DNA of 34,110 bases from Ga0077555 sp031406575 (GCA_031406575.1 JANOHP010000227.1:1-34110), one strand, 5' to 3'. Positions 1 through 7,904 are shown, counted from the first letter of the stretch. Numbers and translations are program-made. Notes: generated from the sequence alone by a model not told the origin.

Positions 1-551
1 GCGTCGTCGGCACGCTGATGCTGATCGAGAGCACGCGCGCACTGCTCGCGGCGCGGATCGACAGGCCTGCCCGCAAACGCCGACGCGGCGCCCATCACAG
101 CTGGATTCAAGGGTTGCCGTTGAAGCAGCGGTTTCGTGCCGCCAAGCTCTACATGAGTATTCTGCCGCCGCTGGGCATCGGCATGCTGGTCGGCTGGCTG
201 ACGGCCATCATGGGGGTCGGCGGTGGATTTCTGCTGGTTCCGGCACTGATCTATGTCCTGCGCATTCCGACGCGCATCGCCTTTGGAACGTCTGCCTTTC
301 AAATCATCTTCGTCACGGCCAGCGCCACCGTTCTGCAAGCCGTGCAGAACACAGCGGTCGATATCTTTCTTGCCGCTCCGCTGATCATTGGCGGGGTCAC
401 GGGCGCGCAGATCGGCGTGAGATTGAGCCAACGCTTGCAGGCCGACTGGGCGCGCTGGCTGCTGGGCCTGATGGTCGTGCTGGTGGGCCTGCGCATGGCC
501 GCCGAACTGGTGCTGCTGCCGGCAGAGGTCTTCAGTATCGACCACCGATGA
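1..551 (+). CDS. TauE/SafE-family membrane permease, C-terminal part (5' end outside window)
   Basis: The reading frame is open from the left edge (frame starting at base 3) to TGA at 549-551, so only the C-terminal ~183 residues are present. The visible Met at base 18 is internal. About residues 48-70 (of the part read from that Met) form a membrane segment containing a glycine-rich GWLTAIMGVGGGFLLVPAL stretch, the hallmark repeat of TauE/SafE (PF01925) anion exporters. Three more hydrophobic segments follow. The family exports small organic or sulfur anions such as sulfite or sulfoacetate across the inner membrane; the substrate here cannot be told. No partner gene is visible, and the gene ends just before a strong hairpin, so it is probably the last gene of its unit. 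The family call is firm; the substrate is unknown. Confidence 0.85.
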   Translation, partial: VVGTLMLIESTRALLAARIDRPARKRRRGAHHSWIQGLPLKQRFRAAKLYMSILPPLGIGMLVGWLTAIMGVGGGFLLVPALIYVLRIPTRIAFGTSAFQIIFVTASATVLQAVQNTAVDIFLAAPLIIGGVTGAQIGVRLSQRLQADWARWLLGLMVVLVGLRMAAELVLLPAEVFSIDHR

Positions 552-573
552 CAAAGGCCATCCTGACGAGGGT

Positions 574-604
574 GAGGGCCTTGCAGCCTGGCAGCAAGGC
601 CCTC
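574..604 (+). terminator. Strong hairpin after the TauE/SafE gene
   Basis: A perfect 11-bp stem (GAGGGCCTTGC / GCAAGGCCCTC) with a 9-base loop starts 22 bases after the permease stop codon. There is no T-run after the stem, so it is a hairpin-only terminator candidate. It could equally end transcripts arriving from the minus-strand ABC operon. Confidence 0.6.
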
Positions 605-727
605 GGGATCACGCCGGGGATTGGGATCGCCAGGATGACGCGGAATGTGCTGTCCTCCGCCTGAACGTGTTCTGAATGGGCCGTTTATCGTCCGTTCAGG
701 AGAGCGAGACCCACCCGGCCGCTGGGA

Positions 728-1612
728 TCAGCTCAGATGCCGATGCAGGAATTCGACTGTCTTCTCGAGGGCCGCGCGCGCATTGGCGGGATTGCTGGCG
801 GCGCCCGTGATGAACCCGGAGACCTCACCCTCGTAGAGGGCCAAATCCACGCTCCCGCCGCGCTTGCGATAGGCGGCCACGAACCGGTCGAGCTGATCGC
901 GCGGATGCACTTGGTCGGCCGTCCCCTGCACATAGAGCACGGGTGGCAGTTCGACTTTTTCGCCGTTTTCGAGCGCCGTCGCGGGTGCGCCTTCGGCCAT
1001 CGCCGCTTCCGTGCCCCAATACTTGTCGTGCGAGGGCAGCACGCGCGCGAACTGCTCGGGGAAAGTGCCACCCTTGGCGACGACGGCTTTGGCCGTGCGA
1101 TAGCGCCCGATCGGATCGATCACCGGCCACAGCATGACAATGCAATTGACGCGCGCATCGTGGGGACCCGCATGCGGGATCGCGGCATAGCGCGGATCAT
1201 CGTGACGCATGGCGCCCAGCATCGCTTGATGACCGCCACTGGATATGCCGACCATGCCGATGCGATCGGCGCGTGCGTTCCACTTGGCGGCGTTGGCTTT
1301 GAGCCAGCGCACGGCGTAATTGGCGTCCGCGATCGACCCCGGATAGCCCGACTGTGGCGGTACGCGAAAATCGAGCGCCACGACGAGGATGCCGGTCTTC
1401 GCCAGAGCTTCGTTCAGCAGCTTGTCGTTGTGGCGATCACCGCTGCACCAAGCCCCGCCGTGCAGATCGATGAGGATCGGGAAGGGCCCCTTGCCGTTCG
1501 GCTTGAACAGGGTGGCAAGCAACGGCTTGTCTCCGTGCCGCACATATTCGACGTCCTCGACGTCGACTGCATAGGAGATCCCTGTCGTCTGTTTCTCGGC
1601 AGTGGCTGTCAT
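728..1612 (-). CDS. Alpha/beta hydrolase of the HSL/carboxylesterase type
   Basis: 294 residues with the order of an alpha/beta hydrolase-3/esterase. The HGGAW oxyanion-hole motif is at residues 51-55 and the nucleophile elbow G-I-S-S-G has Ser124. The likely acid Asp233 is in GTADQVHP. The position where this family normally has its catalytic His (P-H-G-F) reads V-S-G-F, with Ser265 instead. The only histidines close to the C-terminus are His290 and His292. The start is ATG with a GGAGGA ribosome site 8 bases upstream. It lies 56 bp after the ABC ATPase gene on the same strand, so it is probably the last gene of the sugar-importer operon and may deacylate the imported compound. That role is inference. 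Activity is uncertain because of the missing His. Confidence 0.85.
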   Translation of the reverse strand: MTATAEKQTTGISYAVDVEDVEYVRHGDKPLLATLFKPNGKGPFPILIDLHGGAWCSGDRHNDKLLNEALAKTGILVVALDFRVPPQSGYPGSIADANYAVRWLKANAAKWNARADRIGMVGISSGGHQAMLGAMRHDDPRYAAIPHAGPHDARVNCIVMLWPVIDPIGRYRTAKAVVAKGGTFPEQFARVLPSHDKYWGTEAAMAEGAPATALENGEKVELPPVLYVQGTADQVHPRDQLDRFVAAYRKRGGSVDLALYEGEVSGFITGAASNPANARAALEKTVEFLHRHLS

Positions 1613-1668
1613 ACGGGTGTCCTCCGATGGAGAGTGTCCAGAATGGGGCAGCGCAGCAGCAGGGGCGA

Positions 1669-2760
1669 TCAGATCGCCAATTCGGTTTGGGCGTCGAAGA
1701 AGTGAATGCGTTCGGGGTTCATGGCCAGCTTGACGGTTTCGCCGGGCTTGGCTTTGACGCGCGGGCCGACGCTGGCAACGAACGTCGTGGAACCCGCGGT
1801 CACGTCGAGCAGAATTTCAGAGCCCAACTGTTCGGCGACTTCGACGACGGCTGCGAACGTCAAGTCCGCTGGATGCGACGCGTCTGCCATGTGCAGGTCC
1901 TCGGGCCGGATGCCGAGCGTCGCTTTCTTGCCGCTGTGGGGCGCCAAACGTTGCGCGAACCGGGCAGGGATGGCGATGCGCAAGCCGGCGTTCTGCGCCA
2001 CGAGTTTGTCGGCCGGTCCTGAGATTGTCACGTCGGCGAAATTCATGGCAGGCGAGCCGATGAAGCCTGCCACGTATTTGGTTGCGGGCGTATCATAGAG
2101 GTCGAGCGGTTCACCCATCTGCTGGATGAGGCCGTCTTTCATGACGACGACGCGATCGCCCAGCGTCATGGCCTCGACCTGATCGTGCGTCACGTAGATC
2201 GACGTGGTGGCGAGGCGTTGATGCAGCTTTTTGAGCTCGACGCGCATCTGTACGCGCAGCTTGGCGTCGAGATTGGACAGTGGTTCGTCGAACAAGAACA
2301 CCTGCGGATTGCGCACGATCGCGCGGCCGAGCGCCACGCGTTGGCGCTGGCCGCCGGACAACTGGCGCGGCTTGCGGTGAAGATGATCCTCGATCCCCAG
2401 AATGTCGGCAGCCTGCTTCACACGTTTGTGAATTTCGGGCTTGGCGAATTTCCGCATCTTCAGGCCGAAGGCCATGTTGTCGAACACGCTCATGTGCGGA
2501 TAAAGCGCGTAGTTTTGGAACACCATCGCAATGTCGCGATCCATCGGCGGCAGATCGTTGACGATGGTGTTGCCGATCGCGATGTTGCCCTCGGTGATCG
2601 ACTCGAGCCCTGCGACCATGCGCAAGGTCGTGGTCTTGCCACAGCCCGACGGCCCGACGAGAACGACGAACTCCTTGTCCTTGATCTCGAGCGACACGCC
2701 TTTGACGGCGTGGAAGTCGTCATAGTGTTTGTGGACTTCGCGGATGGAGACGTTGGACAT
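1669..2760 (-). CDS. ABC transporter ATP-binding protein, MalK/UgpC family
   Basis: 363 residues, the usual length for sugar-importer ATPases (CUT1). Walker A GPSGCGKT is at 36-43, the Q-loop Gln at 82, the signature LSGGQ at 134-138, Walker B VFLFDE at 154-159 and the switch His at 192. Residues from ~235 onward form the TOBE/OB regulatory region, including GIRPEDL. The protein powers import by the two permeases encoded upstream. The start is taken at MSNVSIREVHK because that is where homology of this family begins. However, the bases before it (C-rich, 2761-2780) hold no Shine-Dalgarno site. The four-helix cassette lies immediately upstream and may have replaced the original junction with the permease gene. 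The substrate is probably a sugar or glycerol-phosphate-like solute. Confidence 0.95.
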   Translation of the reverse strand: MSNVSIREVHKHYDDFHAVKGVSLEIKDKEFVVLVGPSGCGKTTTLRMVAGLESITEGNIAIGNTIVNDLPPMDRDIAMVFQNYALYPHMSVFDNMAFGLKMRKFAKPEIHKRVKQAADILGIEDHLHRKPRQLSGGQRQRVALGRAIVRNPQVFLFDEPLSNLDAKLRVQMRVELKKLHQRLATTSIYVTHDQVEAMTLGDRVVVMKDGLIQQMGEPLDLYDTPATKYVAGFIGSPAMNFADVTISGPADKLVAQNAGLRIAIPARFAQRLAPHSGKKATLGIRPEDLHMADASHPADLTFAAVVEVAEQLGSEILLDVTAGSTTFVASVGPRVKAKPGETVKLAMNPERIHFFDAQTELAI

Positions 2761-2788
2761 GGGGGGTTCCGGGTGTCGGGTTCGAGTG

Positions 2789-2830
2789 GCGAATAGTGAG
2801 TAGCCAGTAGCCAGTAGTGGGTAGTGGTGG
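2789..2830 (+). repeat. Left arm of inverted repeat with 7-bp iterations
   Basis: GCGAATAGTGAGTAG followed by two CCAGTAG units and degenerate TGGGTAG and TGGTGGG units. It is inversely related to 3249-3284. Confidence 0.8.
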
Positions 2831-2836
2831 GTGGGG

Positions 2837-3238
2837 TCAGCGCGAGGGGTTCTGGAGGGAGCGGATCAGTGCGCGTAACATTTTACCCAATTCATCCGCA
2901 GTGCTGAAAACATCGGTTAGATCTTCCGACTTCAGAATATTCACTCTTTTCGTGAGCAACAACTCGGTCTCCAGTTCTTTCAGGGAGCCCTGCGCAATGC
3001 GCAGGTGCTGGATGAAAGAACCGGTACTGTCACGCCCGTGTCCTTCAGCAATGTTGGCTGGAATGGACACCGCTGCTCGTCTGATTTGGGACATCAAACC
3101 ATAGGTTTCTTCCTTTGGAAGGTGCGCAGTGACGCGATAGCACGCTTCAGCGAGCACCATGCCCTTCTGCCAGACCAGGAGATCGCGATACGACTGAATT
3201 GTGGCCCTGCCGCCATCCGTATTTGGCATCTCCCCCAT
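2837..3238 (-). CDS. Four-helix-bundle protein (TIGR02436 / S23-type)
   Basis: 133 residues, the usual size. The family signature is complete: LLVWQKGMVLA at ~20-30, then QIRRAAVSIPANIAEGHGR at 51-69, GSFIQHLRIAQGSLKELETEL at ~73-93 and a C-terminal helix. The family is known from open frames inside 23S rRNA intervening sequences. It is related to the Avd accessory protein of diversity-generating retroelements, where it is a basic oligomer binding nucleic acid and reverse transcriptase. Its function as a stand-alone gene is not known. No 23S rRNA or reverse transcriptase is nearby. The start ATG at 3236-3238 has AGGA 8 bases upstream; a second in-frame ATG is 3 codons later. Lower GC, AT-ending codons and flanking inverted repeats set it apart from the ABC operon it interrupts. 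Confidence 0.9.
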   Translation of the reverse strand: MGEMPNTDGGRATIQSYRDLLVWQKGMVLAEACYRVTAHLPKEETYGLMSQIRRAAVSIPANIAEGHGRDSTGSFIQHLRIAQGSLKELETELLLTKRVNILKSEDLTDVFSTADELGKMLRALIRSLQNPSR

Positions 3239-3248
3239 TCAGACATTC

Positions 3249-3284
3249 CTACTGCCTACTGCCTACTGCCTACTCACTATTCGC
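3249..3284 (-). repeat. Right arm of inverted repeat with 7-bp iterations
   Basis: On the plus strand there are three exact CTACTGC units, then CTACTCACTATTCGC. The TAGGA created at the inner edge of this arm (minus strand) acts as the ribosome site of the four-helix-bundle gene, 8 bases before its ATG. Confidence 0.8.
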
Positions 3285-3286
3285 TT

Positions 3287-4138
3287 CTATCCCTTGACCG
3301 ATCCGGTCAGGCCAGACACGTAGTGTTCAACGAAGAACGAGTAGGCGATCGCGACGGGAATACTGCCCAGCAAGGCGCCGGCCATCAGCGCGCCCCAGAA
3401 GAACACGTCGCCGCGAATGAGTTCGGAGACGACGCCGACGGGCACGGTTTTCTGCTCCGGCGAGGAGAGGAACACGAGGGCGTAGATGAACTCGTTCCAC
3501 GACAGCGTGAAGGCGAAGATGCCGGCCGACAGGATGCCGGGCACGGCGACGGGGATGATGATGTAGAGCATCGCCTTCCAGCGCGAGGCGCCATCGATGC
3601 GGGCGCATTCCTCGAGCTCTTTCGGGATGGCCTTGAAGTAGCCCATCATCAACCACGTGCAGAACGGGATGAGGAACGTCGGGTAGGTGAGGATCAGCGC
3701 CCAGGGCGTGTCCCCCAAATTGTAATTGCGGATGATCTCCGACAGCGGAATGAAGAGCAGCGTCTGAGGCACCAGATAGGTGATGAAGATCGTCGTGCCG
3801 AGCCCGCCGGCAAACGGGAAATTGAGCCGTGACAGCGCATAGCCCGCCAGCACGCCACAAAACAGCGAGATGATGGTCGAGCAGATCGAGATGAACATGG
3901 TGTTCCACAACCACGTCGCGAACGCCGTCTCGTCGAACAGATATTTGACGTGCGCCAGTGTCGGGTGCCAGGTCCAGAACGGCGCGTAGTTGGGCCGCTG
4001 CCAGGCGATGTAGAGTTCGTTGTCCGGCCGGAATGTAGTGATCACCATCCAATAGAACGGGAACAGCAGAAACAGGAGAAAGAGCGCTAGGGGTAGCCGG
4101 AAGTATACCCATCGCCGCCAGGCTGCACCTTCGATCAT
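3287..4138 (-). CDS. ABC sugar-type permease, MalG-like
   Basis: 283 residues with six predicted membrane spans; the first is at ~12-34. The cytoplasmic EAA loop, which docks to the ATPase, is at about residues 174-201 (ELEECARIDGASRW ... P). This is the second permease subunit of a CUT1-type importer. Its ATG overlaps the TGA of the upstream permease gene (ATGA), so the two are translationally coupled. The stop codon TAG lies 2 bases before the inverted repeat of the four-helix cassette. Substrate unknown. Confidence 0.95.
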   Translation of the reverse strand: MIEGAAWRRWVYFRLPLALFLLFLLFPFYWMVITTFRPDNELYIAWQRPNYAPFWTWHPTLAHVKYLFDETAFATWLWNTMFISICSTIISLFCGVLAGYALSRLNFPFAGGLGTTIFITYLVPQTLLFIPLSEIIRNYNLGDTPWALILTYPTFLIPFCTWLMMGYFKAIPKELEECARIDGASRWKAMLYIIIPVAVPGILSAGIFAFTLSWNEFIYALVFLSSPEQKTVPVGVVSELIRGDVFFWGALMAGALLGSIPVAIAYSFFVEHYVSGLTGSVKG

Positions 4139-5079
4139 CAGCGGGTCTCCACGCGGCGGATGTACAGCAACTGCACGATCACGATCGCGAACAATATCGG
4201 GAACATGGCGAGCGAGATGGCGGCGCCCTGGCTGAGCAGCCCGGTGCCGACGCCCAACTGGTACGCGTACGTGGCAAACAGATGCGTGGCGTTCGCTGGT
4301 CCGCCACCGGTCATGACGTAGACGATCTGGAAGTCGGCAAAGGTCTGGATGACCGAGAACAGCACGACGACCATGGTCACGGGCAGCAGCAGCGGCCAGG
4401 TAATGTACCAGAAGCGCTGCAAGGGCTTGGCGCCGTCGATGGCGGCGGCCTCGGCAAGGTCAGGGCTGATCGTCTGGAGGCCCGCGAGCAGCGAAATCGC
4501 GAAGAACGGCACGCCGCGCCAGATGTTCACGATGATGATCGACCACATCGCGAGGTCGGCATCGCCGAGCCAATTCAGACCGCCGCTCTTGGTGATCAGG
4601 CCAACCTGATAGAGCAACCAGTTGAGCACGCTGAACGTGGGGTCGAACATCCATTTCCAGGCGAACGTGGACAGCACTGTCGGGATGATGAACGGCAGCA
4701 GGATGAACGCGCGCGTGAACGCCTTGAACTTGAAGTCGCGGTTGAGCAGCAGCGCCAGCCACAACCCCAGCGCCAACTTGAAAATCGTGGTGATGAGCGT
4801 GTACCAGACCGTATTTTTGACGACCGCATGGAAGATCGGGTCGGATAGCAATCGCGTATAATTGTCGAAGCCGACCCAATTCCCGGGCACACCGACCCGC
4901 GAATCCGTCACCGACAGCAGAATGCCGCGCACGAACGGATAGGCGATGAAGAGGCCGAGCAGCGTCATCGTCGGCAACAGCAACAACGCCGCCAGCCACC
5001 GCTCGTCCTCGAGGGGGCGCCACTTGCGCGGTGGAGGAACGGACGGCAGAGGAATTGATCGGGCAGTAGTGGCGGCCAT
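4138..5079 (-). CDS. ABC sugar-type permease, MalF-like
   Basis: 313 residues from the chosen ATG at 5077-5079. An in-frame GTG at 5143-5145 would add 22 residues, but they look unlike family N-termini, and the GTG has no ribosome site. The first membrane span begins near LAALLLLPTMTLLGLFIAYPF, and six spans follow overall. The EAA loop reads DLAEAAAIDGAKPLQRF. It pairs with the MalG-like protein encoded immediately downstream (ATGA overlap) to form the membrane channel of a sugar-type importer. It lies 125 bp after the binding-protein gene in the same operon. Start confidence is moderate; family confidence is high. Confidence 0.93.
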   Translation of the reverse strand: MAATTARSIPLPSVPPPRKWRPLEDERWLAALLLLPTMTLLGLFIAYPFVRGILLSVTDSRVGVPGNWVGFDNYTRLLSDPIFHAVVKNTVWYTLITTIFKLALGLWLALLLNRDFKFKAFTRAFILLPFIIPTVLSTFAWKWMFDPTFSVLNWLLYQVGLITKSGGLNWLGDADLAMWSIIIVNIWRGVPFFAISLLAGLQTISPDLAEAAAIDGAKPLQRFWYITWPLLLPVTMVVVLFSVIQTFADFQIVYVMTGGGPANATHLFATYAYQLGVGTGLLSQGAAISLAMFPILFAIVIVQLLYIRRVETR

Positions 5080-5204
5080 CGCGGCAGCGCTCCGTTTCGA
5101 TCGAACAGGGTGGGACGTGCGCACGAACGCCACGCCCTGGTGCACGGCATCAGCACATGCGACAGGACGGGTGATGGCGGCGTGCCACCATCACCCAGGG
5201 TGGC

Positions 5205-6530
5205 TCAAACGTAGATCTTCTTGAGCTGCTCTTCGCAGGCTTTGACCGCGTCTTCGGCGGGCTGGCCCTTGATGGCGGCAGCGAACATGTTGCCGACGAG
5301 ATACTTCGTCAGCACCTCGGCGGCCTTGGCGTTGGGCGATCCAGACAGGCCCGGGTTGAAGCCGAGCTTACCAGCGGCGCGATAAGGCTCCATGATCGGG
5401 TCGTTGTCCCACAGCTTGCTCTTTTCCCACTCGAGCGTCGCACCCGAATGGAAGCCGAGACCCACGTTGAACCACTTCTCGTAGTTGGCGGGCGTGTGGA
5501 AATAACGTAGCAGATCCTTGGCCGCCTGTTGGTTCTTCGAATAGTTCGGAATGACGTGGCTCTGGAAGGTGTGCATGGCGAACTGACCTTTGGGGCCAGC
5601 CGGCAGCGGCGTGTGGAAGATGTCGTCCTTCAGCGGGATACCTTTGTCGGTCTTGTACTGCTCGGGCTTGCGCAGAGCTTCGATGTAGATCGAGGCGCCG
5701 TTGAGCGTCGCCGAGATGGTGCCGGCGAGAAATGCGCGGTTATTGGAGCTGTCGTCCCAGGCGAGACCGCCCTCGTCCATCGAGTCCTTCCAGAAAGCGG
5801 TCAGATATTTGACGGCCTCGATCGTCTCGGGAGAATTGAGGGTCACCCTACCCGACTCGTCAACCTCGCGACCGCCGAACGACCACAGGAACGGATAGGC
5901 GAACACCACGGGATCGCCGAACGACTGACCCAGCGACTGCCCGATGGGGAAGCCTTTGGCTTTGAGCTTTTTGCCCGTCGCGCGGTATTCGTCCCAGGTC
6001 TTGGGACCATTGGGCATACCTTCTTCGGTCCACCAGGATTTGCGATACGCATTCATACCACCAACGATGTTGCATGGCATGGAAATCCAGTGCTTGCCGT
6101 TGTGGCTGTTGCCCTTCGACAAATTGTAATACCCGCCCTGCGCGCTGCCGATCGCTTCCGCGATATCGCTGACGTCGACAAGGCTTGCTTGATACAGATG
6201 GGGGTGGTTGTTGAACAACATGATGATGTCGGGGCCTGCGCCCGACTGGATGGCCGAGGTGATGCGCGGCTGCAGATCGTTGCCGTTGACGCGCTCCAAG
6301 TTGACCTTGATGCCCAGCGCTTTTTCGGCTTCGGGCAGAATTTTTTCGCGCAGCGCAGCGTCGCACGCCGGAACGAAGTCGTTCCAGCGCAGCCAATGCA
6401 CCGTCGCCTGCTGGGCGTACGCGGGGGCGCGGCCCGTGGCCAGGATACCGGCCATGCCGCCGGTCGTGGCAGCAGCGGCGCCGGCAGCGGTCGTGCCGAG
6501 AAATTTGCGGCGATTGAGGCGAGACGTCAT
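5205..6530 (-). CDS. ABC extracellular solute-binding protein, family 1 (Tat-exported)
   Basis: 441 residues from ATG 6528-6530, chosen because GGGAGG lies just upstream. A longer frame to 6569 has no such site. The N-terminus carries a twin-arginine signal (RRKFLG at residues 7-12, then an Ala/Gly-rich hydrophobic stretch ending in AYAQQA). The protein is therefore exported folded to the periplasm, and cleavage is likely after AYA. The rest is a MalE/UgpB-type binding protein with conserved DIIMLFNNHPHLYQASLVDVS and several aromatic residues suited to sugar stacking. It captures the solute for the two permeases encoded downstream. First gene of the operon, divergent from the flavoprotein gene at 6714. 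Confidence 0.93.
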   Translation of the reverse strand: MTSRLNRRKFLGTTAAGAAAATTGGMAGILATGRAPAYAQQATVHWLRWNDFVPACDAALREKILPEAEKALGIKVNLERVNGNDLQPRITSAIQSGAGPDIIMLFNNHPHLYQASLVDVSDIAEAIGSAQGGYYNLSKGNSHNGKHWISMPCNIVGGMNAYRKSWWTEEGMPNGPKTWDEYRATGKKLKAKGFPIGQSLGQSFGDPVVFAYPFLWSFGGREVDESGRVTLNSPETIEAVKYLTAFWKDSMDEGGLAWDDSSNNRAFLAGTISATLNGASIYIEALRKPEQYKTDKGIPLKDDIFHTPLPAGPKGQFAMHTFQSHVIPNYSKNQQAAKDLLRYFHTPANYEKWFNVGLGFHSGATLEWEKSKLWDNDPIMEPYRAAGKLGFNPGLSGSPNAKAAEVLTKYLVGNMFAAAIKGQPAEDAVKACEEQLKKIYV

Positions 6531-6588
6531 GGTTCCTCCCAAGGAAACAGTTTTTCGACATTCGAGCACGAGGCTCCTTCAGTGCGTC

Positions 6589-6618
6589 ACTCTACGCCGA
6601 CTTGTGCGCCTTCAACAA
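6589..6618 (-). promoter_or_regulatory. Candidate sigma-70-type promoter of the ABC operon
   Basis: On the minus strand TTGTTG is followed after 18 bases by TAGAGT, about 58 bases upstream of the binding-protein start. It is a weak match to the consensus, supported mainly by its place in the divergent intergenic region. Confidence 0.3.
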
Positions 6619-6647
6619 GCCGCGTCGCACGGAGATGTCGATCGGCT

Positions 6648-6676
6648 TTGCAACCGGGCGCGCGATATCGTTATCT
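6648..6676 (+). promoter_or_regulatory. Candidate promoter of the flavoprotein gene
   Basis: TTGCAA, a 17-base spacer and TTATCT lie 37 bases upstream of the ATG at 6714. An 8-bp palindrome CGATATCG (6663-6670) sits at the end of the spacer and could be an operator or chance. Confidence 0.4.
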
Positions 6677-6713
6677 TGGTGAGGAGACCATCGAGCCGTA
6701 CAGGATCCGCACC

Positions 6714-7904
6714 ATGACCGACGACGTTGCACCACCCGGATCGTCGGGGCCACTCGCGCGGGCATTGAGCGTCACGCGTCGGCTGGCGGCGCATGGCGAT
6801 CGCATCGAGAGCGACCGCCGGGTTCCCGCCGACGTCATGGACCTGCTGCATCAGGCACGGCTCTTCCGCATGACGTTGCCGCGCGCGCTCGAGGGCGATG
6901 CCGCCGATTTGGCCACCCTTACCGAAGTCATCGAGACCATTTCTGCCGTCGACGCCAGCACGGGCTGGTGCATCGGCCAGGGATCGGGCTGCGCCATGAC
7001 CGCAGCCCAGCTTCCCCCCGACGTCGCCCGCCGGGTGTTCGGGGCTCCAGACGCGGTTCTCGCCTGGGGCGCTGGCGTGCAAGGCAAGGCCATTCGCACC
7101 GATGGGGGGTGGCGCGCCACCGGACGCTGGAGCTTCGCCAGCGGCAGCCGTGCCGCCCTGTGGCTGGGCGCACACTGCAAAATGTTCGCCGCCGACGGCA
7201 CGACCCCCGTACGCAATGCCGACGGCACGCACGCCGAACGCACGCTGCTGGTGCCACGCGGCGAAGCCACGATCGACGACGACTGGCATACGATGGGATT
7301 GCGCGGCACCGGCAGTGACAGCTACGCGATCACCAATCATGTCATTTCCGATGCGCTGACGATCGATCGCGACGACCTGTCGGGTCGATACGACAGCGCC
7401 ACATTGTTCCGCTTTCCCCAGATGGTCGTCTACGCCGGCGCTTTCGGCGGCGTCATGCTGGGCATTGCGCGCGGTATGCTCGACGATCTCAGTACACTCG
7501 CCATGACCAAGTCGCCCCGCGGCGCCGCCTCGTCACTGATCGAGAGCCCCGTCTTCCACAACGAATTGGCGCGCCTGGAAGCCCGGCTGAGAACCGCCCG
7601 CAGCTATCACTCGAGCACCCTGCGATCGGTCTGGGACGCGGTCGACGGCGGAGCGCCGCTCACTCTCGAGCATCGCATGGACGTGCGTCTGGCCTCCACA
7701 TTTGCCATCAACGAGGGGGCGGCTGTCGTCACGGAGGCCTATCGGGCGGCGGGACAGACGGCGATCTTTCCCTCGAATGCGTTCGAGCGCCGCTTGCGCG
7801 ATGCGCTGTCGGTGTCGCAGCAGGTGCAGGGACGGCGTTCGCATTACACCACCGTCGGGCGGCATCTGCTGGGCCTCGCGCCCGATACGACGATGTTCAT
7901 CTGA
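6714..7904 (+). CDS. Acyl-CoA dehydrogenase-fold flavoprotein, probable flavin-dependent monooxygenase
   Basis: 396 residues. The start is ATG 6714 with AGGA 8 bases upstream; the frame is open far upstream, but that part lies antisense to the ABC operon and is not coding. The N-terminal helical domain is at ~10-110, the middle beta domain with GGWRATGRWSFASGSRAALWL at ~127-147, and DWHTMGLRGTGSDSY marks the flavin/substrate side. The C-terminal helical domain has the PF08028-like ending (YRAAGQTAIFPSNAFERRLRD, SQQVQGRRSHY). This architecture is typical of two-component FMNH2/FADH2-dependent monooxygenases (HpaB/DszC/SfnC class) more than of true acyl-CoA dehydrogenases. No reductase partner is in view. 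Substrate unknown; a link to the divergent importer is only suggested by position. Confidence 0.85.
   Translation: MTDDVAPPGSSGPLARALSVTRRLAAHGDRIESDRRVPADVMDLLHQARLFRMTLPRALEGDAADLATLTEVIETISAVDASTGWCIGQGSGCAMTAAQLPPDVARRVFGAPDAVLAWGAGVQGKAIRTDGGWRATGRWSFASGSRAALWLGAHCKMFAADGTTPVRNADGTHAERTLLVPRGEATIDDDWHTMGLRGTGSDSYAITNHVISDALTIDRDDLSGRYDSATLFRFPQMVVYAGAFGGVMLGIARGMLDDLSTLAMTKSPRGAASSLIESPVFHNELARLEARLRTARSYHSSTLRSVWDAVDGGAPLTLEHRMDVRLASTFAINEGAAVVTEAYRAAGQTAIFPSNAFERRLRDALSVSQQVQGRRSHYTTVGRHLLGLAPDTTMFI

Larger units (their letters stand above)
2789..3284. mobile_element. Putative inverted-repeat-bounded cassette carrying a four-helix-bundle gene
   Basis: Bases 2789-2824 and 3249-3284 form an inverted repeat of 36 bp with about 31 matches; the outer 15 bp (GCGAATAGTGAGTAG) are identical. 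The inner part of each arm is a tandem array of 7-bp units: CCAGTAG-type on the left, CTACTGC-type on the right. Between them lies only the four-helix-bundle gene, visibly lower in GC than its surroundings. The right arm begins 2 bases after the stop of the permease gene, and the left arm ends 28 bases before the ATPase start, so the unit sits exactly in an operon junction without breaking a gene. No transposase and no clear target duplication are visible; any mobility would have to be provided in trans. Mobility is inference. Confidence 0.6.

Noticed and set aside
660..700. 8-bp inverted repeat CCTGAACG / CGTTCAGG after the hydrolase gene
   Set aside because: The loop is long (25 bases) and there is no T-run, so it is too weak to call a terminator.
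3249..3270. CRISPR-like short repeats
   Set aside because: The 7-bp units are contiguous without spacers and form arms of an inverted repeat, so this is not a CRISPR array.
5529..6713. Upstream extension of the flavoprotein frame
   Set aside because: It runs antisense to the solute-binding protein gene. The flavoprotein homology and a ribosome site begin at 6714.
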